NCBI GenBank assembly: GCA_002239105.1
Contig: MPNQ01000015.1
Coordinates: 1 to 64,000, forward strand
Direction: 5' to 3'
Length of the DNA stretch: 64,000 nucleotides
Source of the DNA: a marine group bacterium Sva0996 bin134
Lineage (GTDB): Bacteria; Actinomycetota; Acidimicrobiia; Acidimicrobiales; Bin134
The position numbers and the translations under genes were made by a program. Every line of letters begins with the position of its first letter. The stretch's first letter is position 1. Below, piece after piece: positions 16,700-25,814 of this stretch. The notes below the pieces were generated by a model that was not told the DNA's origin, did not search any database, and saw nothing but the letters and a program-made list of their open reading frames with translations.

Positions 16700-16734
16700 A
16701 ACGCGAGCTCTACTCCTAGACGGCGGCCTCGCCG

Positions 16735-18123
16735 CTACCAGATGGGGAACTTGGCCTTGTCGGGGAGGCCGGAGCGGGCCACCACCGCCTCGCCGGCCTG
16801 CTGGCAGCGGGAATAGAAGGTGTCCTCGTCGATGGTGGTCATGCGGCCGGCATCCACCACCTTTTGGCCGTCCACGAACACGGTGTGGACGCCTCGGCCG
16901 TCGGCTGACCACACAAGCTGGTTCATCACGTTCAACAGGGGCCGCCACTCGGGGCGATCGGTGTCGTGCAGCACCACGTCGGCCAGCTTTCCGGGCTCCA
17001 GCGAGCCGATCTCGTCTTGCATCAGCATGGTGCGGGCCCCGCCCAGGGTGGCCATCTCGTAGGCCTTCTCGGCCGGGAACATCTGGGGGTCCATGCGGGC
17101 GTCTTTGAACAGCCCGGCCACCAGGTAGGTGGCCCTCATCAGATCGGAGTAGTTGGAGGCGTTGTTGCCGTCGGTGCCCAGGCTCACGTTCACCCCAGCC
17201 GTGACCATCTCGGGGATCTTGCCGATCTGGGTCACGCCGTAGCTCACTTTCAGCGCGGTGGTGGGACAGTGGACCACGGATGTGCCCGCTTCGGCCAGGA
17301 GCCCGATCTCCTGGTCGTCTACGTGTACGCAGTGGGTGATGGAGGTGTCGTCGCCCAGCACCCCCAACTCGGCGAGGTGGACCATGGGGCGCTGGCCGAA
17401 GGCGGCGATGAAGGTGTCGGGGTCGAGCCGGGCGGGCGACATGTGGAAGCTGAGCCCCACTTGGAACTCATCGGCGGTGGCTCGGGTTGCTTGCCATAGC
17501 GGGTCGGAGCAGGTGGTGTGGCCCACCACCATCGACCACGCCCCCAGCCTTCCGCCGGCGGTGCCCTGGAACCGCTCGACGGTGTCTCGAATGTTGGCGA
17601 TGGCCTCATCGGTGTCTTGGCGGTACACGCTGGGCTCGGGGGGAAGGTCCCACACCCACTTGCCGATGCGGCCTCGGATGCCGGATTCGACGAGGCCGTC
17701 CATCACCTCGTCGACGAACCGGATGGTGCCGGCTTCCAAGAAACAGGTGGTGCCCGATTTGAGCATCTCCACCGCGGCCAACTGGCCCGAAAGCCGCTCC
17801 TCCTCGGCGGTGTACACCGAATACAGCGGGCACAGCCACTGGAATACGTTCTCCTCAAACGGGGTGTCGTCGGGCACGTAGCCCCTGGTGAGGGGCTCGC
17901 CGGTGATGTGGATATGGGTGTTGACCAGGCCTGGCGTGACCACAAAGCGGTCGCCGCCCACCGTCTCGGCGGCCTGGTAGCGGGCTTCGAGGTCGGATGC
18001 CTTTCCCACCTCGACGATCTGGTTGCCCCGGATGGCCACCGCGCCGTGGCGGATGATGTCGCGGGTCGGGTTCATGGTGACCACGTACCAGCCCTTGATC
18101 AGTGTGTCGATGGGTTCGGTCAT
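16735..18123 (-). CDS. Amidohydrolase family protein (deaminase/chlorohydrolase-like)
   Basis: 462 residues. Metal ligands of the TIM-barrel amidohydrolases appear in order: HxH in VNTHIHITGE, later SFHMSPA, THCVHVDDQE, and the Asp in SLGTDGNNAS; the composite domain ends GKLADVVLHD. The pattern fits the branch with cytosine/guanine deaminases, S-adenosylhomocysteine deaminase and TrzN/AtzA hydrolases. It is the last gene of a same-strand set with a nucleoside-type ABC importer, so a purine or pyrimidine-like substrate is plausible (inference). Confidence 0.88.
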   Translation of the reverse strand: MTEPIDTLIKGWYVVTMNPTRDIIRHGAVAIRGNQIVEVGKASDLEARYQAAETVGGDRFVVTPGLVNTHIHITGEPLTRGYVPDDTPFEENVFQWLCPLYSVYTAEEERLSGQLAAVEMLKSGTTCFLEAGTIRFVDEVMDGLVESGIRGRIGKWVWDLPPEPSVYRQDTDEAIANIRDTVERFQGTAGGRLGAWSMVVGHTTCSDPLWQATRATADEFQVGLSFHMSPARLDPDTFIAAFGQRPMVHLAELGVLGDDTSITHCVHVDDQEIGLLAEAGTSVVHCPTTALKVSYGVTQIGKIPEMVTAGVNVSLGTDGNNASNYSDLMRATYLVAGLFKDARMDPQMFPAEKAYEMATLGGARTMLMQDEIGSLEPGKLADVVLHDTDRPEWRPLLNVMNQLVWSADGRGVHTVFVDGQKVVDAGRMTTIDEDTFYSRCQQAGEAVVARSGLPDKAKFPIW

Positions 18124-18329
18124 TGTTTTCCTTTTGTGTTGGCGCGCGTCCGGGCGGCGGCTTTGTGGGGGGTTGTTGGCGCTGGTCCGGCGGGGCGGCG
18201 GGGCCTGTCCCGGCCCAGCCCGCCGTCCTCCGCGGGGTCCGGGCGGCGGGCGCCCTGAGCCGGGCCACCCACCGCCCCACCTCGCCGTGCGTTCCCAGGG
18301 GGAGCCGCCGCCCTTGTGTTACCAGCCAT
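18124..18329. other. GC-rich gap between amidohydrolase and methyltransferase
   Basis: About 170 bases (roughly 18141-18310) are almost pure G and C, with GTCCGGGCGGCGG at both 18148-18160 and 18237-18249. I see no gene. It resembles in composition the two corrupted blocks at 16619-16675 and 31518-31596, but no clear tandem copy could be aligned, so it may also be a genuine spacer. Confidence 0.4.
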
Positions 18330-19448
18330 CTATTCGCCTTCTTTTGTTTGTTGGAGGTTTCTGGGTTTTGTGGCGGTGTAGAGGTATTGGTGGCCTATGG
18401 GTTCTATTAGGCGGAGGGACTCGAAGCCGGCGTCTTGGAGCCAGGTGGCGACCTGCGCAGCGGCTATGGGGAAGCCGTGGACGGTGCTGGCCATCATGGT
18501 CATGGCCATTAGGACGCTGTGGGGGCTCCATTGGGGTTCGGGGGCTATGAAGTAGTCGGCTAATAGGAGGCGGCCTTCGGGGCGCAGGGCCTCGTGTGCT
18601 CTGGCGATGAGGCGACGGGTACCGTCGGGGCCTTCGGTGCGGCAGACGTGGCCCAGCACCGCAATGTCGTAGGCCTCGGGTTCTATTTCGATGGTGTGGA
18701 AATCGCCGGGGCGGAATTGGCACCGTTCGGCTACGCCGTGCTCGGCGGTGGTGCGGCGGGCAACTTCGATCACTCCGTCTAAGTCGTTGACTATTGCGGT
18801 GGCCGCCGGACAGGCCTTGAGGATGGCGATGGCCCAGGGGGCTCCGCCTGCTCCCAGGTCCAACACCTTGGGAGCGGTCATGGCGCTGTAGCGCACTTGG
18901 AGGTCGGCCCTTGTGGCGGCTCGGAGCATGGTGGCGAAAGTGCCCTCTACCAGGGGGCGGTAGAAGTCGGCGGGGTTGTCGTCTATGGGGTCGGCGGGGC
19001 GGCCGGCTCGGATGGTGTCGGCCAGGTGCGACCAGTTGCCGAGCGGGCCGGGGGCCACTGGGACCAGCGAGGCCATTGACGCCGCGCCGTCGGTGGTGAG
19101 ATAGCGGGCCGCGGTGTCGTTCAGGGCGTAGCGACCGCCTACTCGCTCCAGCAGGCCGAGCACTGCCAGGGAGTCGAGCAGGGCCTCTAGGTGGGGGGCT
19201 GATACTTCTAGCTCTTGGGCCAGCTCGGGGGCGGTCACTTCCGGGGGGATGCCGGGGTGGGCGCCCCGATCAGACAGGGTGTCGAATACTCCCAGCTCAA
19301 GGGCGGCCACCAGGACGTGGTACGAGCCGAACCCGCTGATCACTGCCCACACCGGGGCCGACGGCGGGGGCTTGTAGTCGGCGTACGGGCGGCCTACTCG
19401 CTCGGGGACGTGGGACTTTTTCAGCTCGGGATACGGGGAATCAGCCAC
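18330..19448 (-). CDS. O-methyltransferase-type SAM-dependent methyltransferase
   Basis: 372 residues. An N-terminal winged-helix dimerisation region (FDTLSDRGAHP... LLDSLAVLGLLERVGGRYALND) is followed by a class I SAM fold with motif I VLDLGAGGAPWAIA and a later LRPEGRLLLADYF. This two-domain layout is that of plant COMT/hydroxyneurosporene-type O-methyltransferases. Same strand as the quinone reductase upstream, 28 bases apart. The substrate is unknown. Confidence 0.88.
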   Translation of the reverse strand: MADSPYPELKKSHVPERVGRPYADYKPPPSAPVWAVISGFGSYHVLVAALELGVFDTLSDRGAHPGIPPEVTAPELAQELEVSAPHLEALLDSLAVLGLLERVGGRYALNDTAARYLTTDGAASMASLVPVAPGPLGNWSHLADTIRAGRPADPIDDNPADFYRPLVEGTFATMLRAATRADLQVRYSAMTAPKVLDLGAGGAPWAIAILKACPAATAIVNDLDGVIEVARRTTAEHGVAERCQFRPGDFHTIEIEPEAYDIAVLGHVCRTEGPDGTRRLIARAHEALRPEGRLLLADYFIAPEPQWSPHSVLMAMTMMASTVHGFPIAAAQVATWLQDAGFESLRLIEPIGHQYLYTATKPRNLQQTKEGE

Positions 19449-19476
19449 TCGTTCTCCCGGATTCCATCGACTCTGT

Positions 19477-20511
19477 TCAGGGCTTCAGCAAGATCTTGCC
19501 GAAGAAGTCGCTGGCCAGCATCTTGGCCTGGGCGTCGGCGGCGTCGGCTAGGTCGAACACCGAGTCGACCGCTGCGTTGAAGCTGTTGGCGCAGAAGGTG
19601 TCCCACGCCGGGCCGAATTCCTCGGGGCGGTAGGGGTCGGAGCCCATGATCTTGATGCCGGAGTGGAACACGTAGCCCAGCGACGGGATAACAGCTTCGT
19701 CGCCCGAGGAGTTGCCGCAGTTCACCAGCCGCCCCCCGACGCCCAGGGCGAACAGCGACGGGCCGAACAGGGCGGTGCCCACATGGTCGAACACCATCTG
19801 GACCCCGGCTCCGGCGGTTTGCTCGCGAGCCCACCCAGCCACGTCGCCGGTGCGGTTGTTGAGCACATGGGCCGCCCCCAGCTCCAAGGCCCGTTCGCAC
19901 TTCTCGTCGGTGCCGGCGGTGGCCAACACGGTGGCCCCGGCGTTGACCGCCAGCTGGATGGCGGCCACCGACACCCCTGAGCCGGCGGCGTGGATCATCA
20001 CCGTTTCGCCGGCGGTGAGTGCTCCCACATCGAACAGCGCATGGACGGCGGTGAGCCAGCAGGTCGGAAACGTGGCCGCCGTCTCCAGCGACATGGCGGG
20101 GGGCACTGCATAGACGTGGGACGCCGGCACCAGGCACCGCTCGGCATAGCCCCCGTCGACAGTGCCCCCGATTATGCCCAGCTCGCCGTACCGGTCGCCC
20201 CGGCCTCCTAGCTTGGAGCGGTCGTTGACCCCGGCCAGCGACGGATCGACCACCACCCGGTCGCCCACGGCCACCCCTTCGACCTCGGCCCCCACCTCCG
20301 AGACCACTCCGGCCACGTCCATGCCCGCAATGTGGGGCAGGGTGAACCCCGGCATGGCGAACCACCCGTTGCGCTGCACCACATCGAGCCGGTTCAGCGC
20401 AGCAGCCACCACATCCACCACCACATCCACCGGCCCCGGCTCAGGATCAGCCACCTCCTCATAACAGAGCACCTCAGCCCCCCCAGGCTCGTGGTATCGC
20501 ATCGCCTTCAT
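19477..20511 (-). CDS. Zinc-free alcohol dehydrogenase/quinone reductase (MDR)
   Basis: 344 residues. GroES-like N-terminal half (LNRLDVVQRNGW, HIAGMDVAGVVSEVG) and a Rossmann half with IHAAGSGVSVAAIQLAVNAG. Zinc-binding Cys residues of classical ADHs are not evident, which fits the quinone reductase branch using NADPH. Starts seven bases after the downstream permease of the importer, so it is probably in the same transcript. Confidence 0.88.
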   Translation of the reverse strand: MKAMRYHEPGGAEVLCYEEVADPEPGPVDVVVDVVAAALNRLDVVQRNGWFAMPGFTLPHIAGMDVAGVVSEVGAEVEGVAVGDRVVVDPSLAGVNDRSKLGGRGDRYGELGIIGGTVDGGYAERCLVPASHVYAVPPAMSLETAATFPTCWLTAVHALFDVGALTAGETVMIHAAGSGVSVAAIQLAVNAGATVLATAGTDEKCERALELGAAHVLNNRTGDVAGWAREQTAGAGVQMVFDHVGTALFGPSLFALGVGGRLVNCGNSSGDEAVIPSLGYVFHSGIKIMGSDPYRPEEFGPAWDTFCANSFNAAVDSVFDLADAADAQAKMLASDFFGKILLKP

Positions 20512-20518
20512 CGCTTGA

Positions 20519-21457
20519 TCATTTCAGGCCGCGGATGAATGGTCGGGCCAGGGCGGCGGGGGGGCGGACTCGCTTGGCGAAGATGGCCATGGCTCCGATG
20601 GTCACCAGGAAGGGCAGTGCCTGCAACAGCTCGGCGTTGAGCTCGTAGCCCAAGCCTTGCAGTGAAAGCTGGAACGACAGGGCACCGGCAAACAGGATGC
20701 AGCCCCCCATGGTCCCCCACAGCGTCCAGCCGCCAAAGATCACCGCGGCGATGGCGATGAATCCCCGTCCCCCGATGATGGAATCGTCAAAGGCGGCCAG
20801 CCGGGCGAACAAGAAGAACGCCCCGCCCAGACCCGAGGTGAGTCCGGCGTAGTAGATGGACTGGCGACGGCGGCGGTTCACGTCGATTCCGCTCACATCG
20901 GCCGACTGGGGGTTTTCCCCCGCGGCCCGAAGCTCCAAGCCCCATCGGGTGCGAAATACCAGCCACCACGAGAACGGCACCAACCCGTACAGGAGATAGA
21001 ACGGCCACGGCTCTCCGAACAGCGCCTCACCGAATAGGGGGATGTCCACCAAGATGGGAATTTCCAACTTCGAGGCAAAGGTGGCTTGGGGATCGATCTC
21101 GCGATCCAAGAAACCGGCCAATCCGAACACCAGGATGTTGAGGGTGAGGCCGACCACGAACTGATCAGCGGTGAGGCGGTGGCTCATCTCGGCTTGCACA
21201 ATGGATATGAGCAACCCGCCGATGGCGCCGAACACTATGGCCACCGCTACGGAGTCGGTGAAGTGATAGCCGAGGGCTCCCGCGAAGGCCCCGCTCAGAA
21301 GCATCGCCTCCACCGAGATGTTCAGGGTGCCCGACTTTTCGGCCACCCACTCCCCGGTGGCCGCAAAGGCCAGCAGGGCGGCAAACAGCGCCCCGTTGAT
21401 ATAGGTGGACTCGCTGGACAAGACATCGCCCACCGCCGAGAAGAAGTCGATCAGCAC
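20519..21457 (-). CDS. ABC importer permease, nucleoside/simple-sugar (NupQ-like)
   Basis: 312 residues with 8-10 hydrophobic segments. The N-terminal ATGEWVAEKSGTLNISVEAMLL carries the EKSGxxNI signature of BPD_transp_2 permeases for nucleosides and branched substrates. The second of two permeases in a complete BMP-type importer; four bases separate it from the first. Confidence 0.9.
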   Translation of the reverse strand: MLIDFFSAVGDVLSSESTYINGALFAALLAFAATGEWVAEKSGTLNISVEAMLLSGAFAGALGYHFTDSVAVAIVFGAIGGLLISIVQAEMSHRLTADQFVVGLTLNILVFGLAGFLDREIDPQATFASKLEIPILVDIPLFGEALFGEPWPFYLLYGLVPFSWWLVFRTRWGLELRAAGENPQSADVSGIDVNRRRRQSIYYAGLTSGLGGAFFLFARLAAFDDSIIGGRGFIAIAAVIFGGWTLWGTMGGCILFAGALSFQLSLQGLGYELNAELLQALPFLVTIGAMAIFAKRVRPPAALARPFIRGLK

Positions 21458-21461
21458 AACA

Positions 21462-22553
21462 TCACACCCTCTCGGTGGCCGCCGCTCGGGCTCGACGCCG
21501 ATCCCGCAGGAAGATCACCGCCGGGGGCACCAGCAAGGCCAGCACCAACAGCCCCTGCACAACGTCGGTTATGCGGCTCTCCACTCCGGTGCTGTTGACA
21601 AATCCCGCTCCGGTTCGCAATCCGGCGAACACGAACGCGGCCACCACCGCGGGCAGGGCCCGCTCTCGGGCCACCAGGGCGACCAGCAGCCCGGTCCAGC
21701 CGATGTTGTCGGAGAACCCGGGCACTAGTTGGAAGTTGCCGAAGGAGAAGCCGCCGCCGGCGAACATGGCCGCCCCTGCCAAGCCGGCGAACGCTCCGCC
21801 AATGGCCAATGCCGACGCCCCGTAGGCGGTGGAGGATACCCCGGCCCGCTGGGCGGCTCGGGCGTTGTGCCCCAGCATTCGGAGCCGAAATCCCCACACC
21901 GTGCGGGCCAGCACATAGGCCACCATCAGGGCCATGGCCAAGGCCAGATAAACCGTGATGGGGAACTCGTTGCCAAAGATATCGGGGCGCGGAATTCGGT
22001 TGTCGTCAGCTAGCTGCGAGCTCACTTGGTTGCGATTGCCCCGGTCTCCTCCGGGGGCCAAAAGCAGCCAGTCTTGCTTCAACCCATAGCCGATGGCCTG
22101 GGCCGAGACGGTGACCAGCAACAGCGTGCTCAGCACTTCGGGCACCCCCCGCCAAAAGCGCAGTAGGCCGGCCACCGAAGCCCACACCGCCCCGCCCAAA
22201 GCGCCGAACAGCATGATTATCACCAGGTTCAGCGGACCAGGACCTCCGATGAGGAAGCTGAAATAGACCGCGAACGCCGCCCCGATCAGCAGTTGGCCCT
22301 CTTGGCCGATGTTGATCAAACCGGCCTTGGCCGAGATCACCGTGCCGAGGGCCACCAGCAACAGGGGGACGGCCACTCCCAGGGTCTCCCCCCAGCGGCC
22401 GGGGGCCATGATGCTGCCGTCCACCAGGGCTTCCATCACCGGCCACCAGTCACCCCCGGTGGCCTCGATGATCACACTGGCCAGAACCAACGCAGCCACG
22501 ATGCTGGCGACGTACATGGCCACCCACTCCGTTAGGCGCGCTCCCCTGGTCAT
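21462..22553 (-). CDS. ABC importer permease, nucleoside/simple-sugar (NupP-like)
   Basis: 363 residues, multi-spanning. VISAKAGLINIGQEGQLLIG is the hallmark cytoplasmic loop of the first permease of BMP-family importers. Its start overlaps the ATPase stop by four bases (ATGA), giving the order binding protein, ATPase, permease, permease. Confidence 0.9.
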   Translation of the reverse strand: MTRGARLTEWVAMYVASIVAALVLASVIIEATGGDWWPVMEALVDGSIMAPGRWGETLGVAVPLLLVALGTVISAKAGLINIGQEGQLLIGAAFAVYFSFLIGGPGPLNLVIIMLFGALGGAVWASVAGLLRFWRGVPEVLSTLLLVTVSAQAIGYGLKQDWLLLAPGGDRGNRNQVSSQLADDNRIPRPDIFGNEFPITVYLALAMALMVAYVLARTVWGFRLRMLGHNARAAQRAGVSSTAYGASALAIGGAFAGLAGAAMFAGGGFSFGNFQLVPGFSDNIGWTGLLVALVARERALPAVVAAFVFAGLRTGAGFVNSTGVESRITDVVQGLLVLALLVPPAVIFLRDRRRARAAATERV

Positions 22554-24172
22554 GCCTCGCTACCGCCCATCAGCAGGCCGAGGGTTTCGAGGTTGGCGTC
22601 GGCGCGGGAGAGTTCGCCCACGATCCGGCCGCGGGACATCACCACGATCCGGTCGGCCAGCTCGAGGATTTCCTCCAGTTCGCTGGAGATCAGCAGCACG
22701 GCCACGCCGTCGGCCGCGGTTTGGCGCAGCCGATCGGTCATGTACTCGATGGCCCCCACGTCCAACCCCCGGGTGGGCTGGGCCGCCACCAATACGTGGG
22801 GCTCAGCGACCAATTCCCGGGCCAGCACCACCCTTTGTTGGTTGCCGCCCGACAGTGACCACAACGGGGCGTCGGGTCCAGAACAGCCGATGTCGAACTC
22901 TTCTATCAATTGCTGGGCGGTCTCAACCATCCGCCGCTTGTCCATGACACCGTGGCGGGCTACCCGGTTGGGGTTGACCATGAGCAGGTTCTCGGCCACG
23001 GTCATGTCGAGCACCACGCCGGAGTCATGGCGGTCTTCGGGTATCACCGCCACCCCGGCCTTGGCCATGGCGCCGGGCGAGCCGGCGGGCACGTCAACGC
23101 CGTTCACCACCACCCGGCCGGCGTTGAGCGGGACCAAGCTGGACAACACATCGCCCAGGGTCCGCTGGCCGTTGCCCTCCACCCCGGCCACGCCCACGAT
23201 CTCTCCGGCCCTCAGCTCCACGCTGAAGTCGTCCAGCAGCACTGCCCCACCCCGGCCCCGTACCGCGGCGCCCTCGATCCGCAGCACTGATTCGGCTGGG
23301 CCTGTGGCCGGCGATGCGGTTTCGGGTTCAGCAGGGCTGACGGGCTCTGGTTCCAGTCCCGCGTCATCCACCTCGGCCAGGCCGAAGGCGGCCCGCTCGG
23401 ACCGAAGCGACACCTCCCGGCCCACCATGGCCCGGGCCAGGCTGCGGGCGTCGGCCTCTTGGGTGGGCTGGCGGGCCACTACTCGGCCTTGGCGCATGAT
23501 GGTGATCTCATCGGTGGCGTGCAGCACCTCGTCCAACTTGTGGCTCACCAGCACCACGGCCCGCCCCTCGGTAGCCACCACCTCGCGCAGCGTGCTGAAA
23601 AGCTGCTCAGACTCTTCGGGGGTGAGCACTGAGGTGGGCTCGTCGAACACCAGGATGTGGGGGTCGCGACGCAGGCACTTGATGATCTCCACCCGCTGGC
23701 GCAGCCCGGCGGTGAGGTCGCCCACCCGGGCTTCGGGCTCGATCTCCAAGCCGTACTGCTCGCTGATGGCCGTCACCCGGTGGCGCACCTCAGCTGAACT
23801 GAGCCGGCCGGCCTCGCCGAGGGCGACGTTCTCCCAGACGGTGAGCTGGTCTACCAGGCTGAAGTGCTGGTGGACCATGGCGATGCCCAAAGAAGCGGCG
23901 TCTAGGGGGTCGTGGATCGTTCGGGGCTCACCGTCGATGCGAATGGCACCGGCATCGGGCAGTACCAGGCCGATGAGCACCTTCATGAGCGTGGACTTGC
24001 CCGCTCCGTTTTCTCCCAGGATGCCGTGGATGCGCCCCCGGTGCAGGGTTAGGTCGACCTGGTCGCAGGCAACGATTCCGCCGAAGCGCTTGGTTATCCC
24101 CGTCAGCTCGACCGCGGGCGCCGAAGGGCCATTCCCCCCGGCGCCCGTCACTTCGGTCGTTGAGTCAATCAC
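22550..24172 (-). CDS. ABC importer ATPase with two nucleotide-binding domains (NupO-like)
   Basis: 540 residues with duplicated ABC domains. The first half has a full Walker A (GENGAGKSTLMK) and Walker B (ILVFDEPTSVLT). The second has a degenerate Walker A (GVEGNGQRTLG), the signature LSGGNQQRVVLAREL and QPTRGLDVGA. This asymmetry is normal for sugar and nucleoside importers of this family. A linker rich in Pro and Glu near 255-290 is longer than usual. Overlaps its neighbours by four bases on each side. Confidence 0.93.
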   Translation of the reverse strand: MIDSTTEVTGAGGNGPSAPAVELTGITKRFGGIVACDQVDLTLHRGRIHGILGENGAGKSTLMKVLIGLVLPDAGAIRIDGEPRTIHDPLDAASLGIAMVHQHFSLVDQLTVWENVALGEAGRLSSAEVRHRVTAISEQYGLEIEPEARVGDLTAGLRQRVEIIKCLRRDPHILVFDEPTSVLTPEESEQLFSTLREVVATEGRAVVLVSHKLDEVLHATDEITIMRQGRVVARQPTQEADARSLARAMVGREVSLRSERAAFGLAEVDDAGLEPEPVSPAEPETASPATGPAESVLRIEGAAVRGRGGAVLLDDFSVELRAGEIVGVAGVEGNGQRTLGDVLSSLVPLNAGRVVVNGVDVPAGSPGAMAKAGVAVIPEDRHDSGVVLDMTVAENLLMVNPNRVARHGVMDKRRMVETAQQLIEEFDIGCSGPDAPLWSLSGGNQQRVVLARELVAEPHVLVAAQPTRGLDVGAIEYMTDRLRQTAADGVAVLLISSELEEILELADRIVVMSRGRIVGELSRADANLETLGLLMGGSEA

Positions 24173-25269
24173 CCGCCGCCGTAGGCTGCTCCGGAGATTC
24201 CTCCGAGCATGCCGAGCAGTTCGCCGTCGGTGGTGACCGCCTCAAAGGCGTCGGCCAGCATCGCCGCTGCCTCTGCGGAAGGATCACACAGCTCGCCGCC
24301 GTTGAGACCTTGCTCGGTGGGGAACTGATAGGTGGCGCCCTCGGTGAGGTCTCCAGAGATGATGCGGGGCAGCGCTTGTTGGGCGTATAGCCCGCCGTCG
24401 AACACGATGGCGCCGGTCCAGGCGATTCCGTCGTCGCGGGAGCAGATGTCGGCGGGACCGGCCGCAAACACGGCGATGCCCTCCTCGGTGGCCAACTGGC
24501 CGACCGGGTTCAGCGCCCCGCCCAGATAGGCGTAGGCCAGGGTGGCGCCTTCGGCAATGGCGTTGGTGAGCGCCGCGGTGGCGTTGGCCGAGTTGTCGAA
24601 GTCATACGGGAAGCCACCAGTGGACACATACTCCATGGTGTAGGACGGATCGACCGACTGGAGGCCAGCCACAGTGGCGTTGTAGGCCTCCTGCTCGAAG
24701 TTGAGGTCGCAGCAGCCCAAGAAGACCGCGGTGTCGCCGCCGTGGTCGGCCAGAGCCGCGCCCATGGCCACACCGGCGGTGTAGTGGATGGGGGCGCCCC
24801 AGTCGGTGGCTTGGGCCAAACCGGCAATCTCCGGGAACCCGGCCCCGCAGTTGCAGTACCAGAAGATGTCGGGATACTGCTCGGTGAGGTCGGCCAGAGG
24901 CTCGGCGATCTCGCTGGCCCCAACCAGAATCACGTCCACCCCTTGATCTGCCAGGTCGGACATGGCTTGGGCAGCCTCAGCCGCGCCGATGTTGTCGCTC
25001 ACGATCGGCGGAGCGAAACCGTTTTCGGCCGAGAAGTTCTCGGCAAAGTCCACTAGCGACTGGTAATAGCCCTGGTCGTCGCGGGGTCCAGCGGCGGCCA
25101 CACCAATGGTGAGCGTACCGTCGCCGTCAGCGTCAAAGGTCTCCAGGAGAGCCGGATCAACAGCGGACTCATCGTCATCGTCGTCGTTGCCGCAGCCAGC
25201 GGCCACCAATGCCAGCACCGCAAACAGCGCGGCCAGCAGCCAAAGTATGCGAGTGAGTCGTCTCGTCAT
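24169..25269 (-). CDS. BMP-family substrate-binding lipoprotein of ABC importer
   Basis: 366 residues from the ATG at 25269. Residues 1-26 form a lipoprotein signal with lipobox LVAAGC; C26 should be lipidated. The mature protein starts with an Asp run (NDDDDDES) and has the BMP/PnrA fold features GVAAAGPRDDQGYYQSL and YPDIFWYCNCG. BMP proteins bind nucleosides or related ligands such as autoinducers. An in-frame start nine codons upstream is possible. First gene of the importer operon. Confidence 0.9.
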   Translation of the reverse strand: MTRRLTRILWLLAALFAVLALVAAGCGNDDDDDESAVDPALLETFDADGDGTLTIGVAAAGPRDDQGYYQSLVDFAENFSAENGFAPPIVSDNIGAAEAAQAMSDLADQGVDVILVGASEIAEPLADLTEQYPDIFWYCNCGAGFPEIAGLAQATDWGAPIHYTAGVAMGAALADHGGDTAVFLGCCDLNFEQEAYNATVAGLQSVDPSYTMEYVSTGGFPYDFDNSANATAALTNAIAEGATLAYAYLGGALNPVGQLATEEGIAVFAAGPADICSRDDGIAWTGAIVFDGGLYAQQALPRIISGDLTEGATYQFPTEQGLNGGELCDPSAEAAAMLADAFEAVTTDGELLGMLGGISGAAYGGG

Positions 25270-25454
25270 CGTTCCCCTCCTCAGAAGTCGGGCCAATCGG
25301 CCCGGTCACATTTGAGCAGCCTACTCGCCCTGCCGTACCCCCTTCCTGCCGATCCTCCTCGCCTTGACGGTCGGGATTGAAAGCGTCACCCGGCGCGATA
25401 TGATCTGCTCAAGCTTCCCCCAGCAATCCGTCACAACCGGATCAGGAGATCCTC

Positions 25455-25799
25455 ATGGACCAAGCCATTCTCGCCCTGCTGGGGGTAATCATCACCCTGA
25501 TCCTCTACCTAGACCGAGGCCGGCGCGCCGACATCGCCCAACTCCGAAAGGAGATGCAAGCCGGCTTCGCCAAGCTCCGAGAGGAGATGCAAGCCGGCTT
25601 CGCCAAGCTCCGAGAGGAGATGCAAGCCGGCTTCGCCAAGCTCCGAGAGGAGACGCATCAAGGCGATGCCAGGCTCCGAGAGGAGATGCAAAGGGGATTC
25701 GCCCAGCTGACCGAAATGATCATGGACTTGGTCAGCCGAGTGGGTCGGCTTGAGGGCCGGGCCGAAGCTGTCGCGACACCGACCGAGCCTTCCCCGTAG
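25455..25799 (+). CDS. Small membrane-anchored coiled-coil protein with 11-residue repeats
   Basis: 114 residues; the ATG has AGGAG upstream. One transmembrane helix at 4-18 (AILALLGVIITLILY) is followed by heptad/hendecad-like repeats LREEMQAGFAK, predicted to form a long coiled coil, and a short Pro-rich end. It is divergently transcribed from the importer operon and converges on the Rieske oxygenase gene. Function unknown; similar small proteins are often listed as DUF1640-like or t-SNARE-like. Confidence 0.75.
   Translation: MDQAILALLGVIITLILYLDRGRRADIAQLRKEMQAGFAKLREEMQAGFAKLREEMQAGFAKLREETHQGDARLREEMQRGFAQLTEMIMDLVSRVGRLEGRAEAVATPTEPSP
25551..25682 (+). repeat. 33-bp in-frame tandem repeat
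   Basis: Three identical 33-bp units start at 25551, 25584 and 25617 (GAGATGCAAGCCGGCTTCGC...), followed by a diverged unit at 25650-25682. They encode the 11-residue coiled-coil repeat. Units abut without spacers, so this is not a CRISPR array. Confidence 0.95.
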
Positions 25800-25814
25800 T
25801 CACGCCCCGTCAGA

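Noticed and set aside
25551-25682. 33-bp repeats as a CRISPR array
   Set aside because: Units are contiguous with no spacers and encode an in-frame coiled coil.
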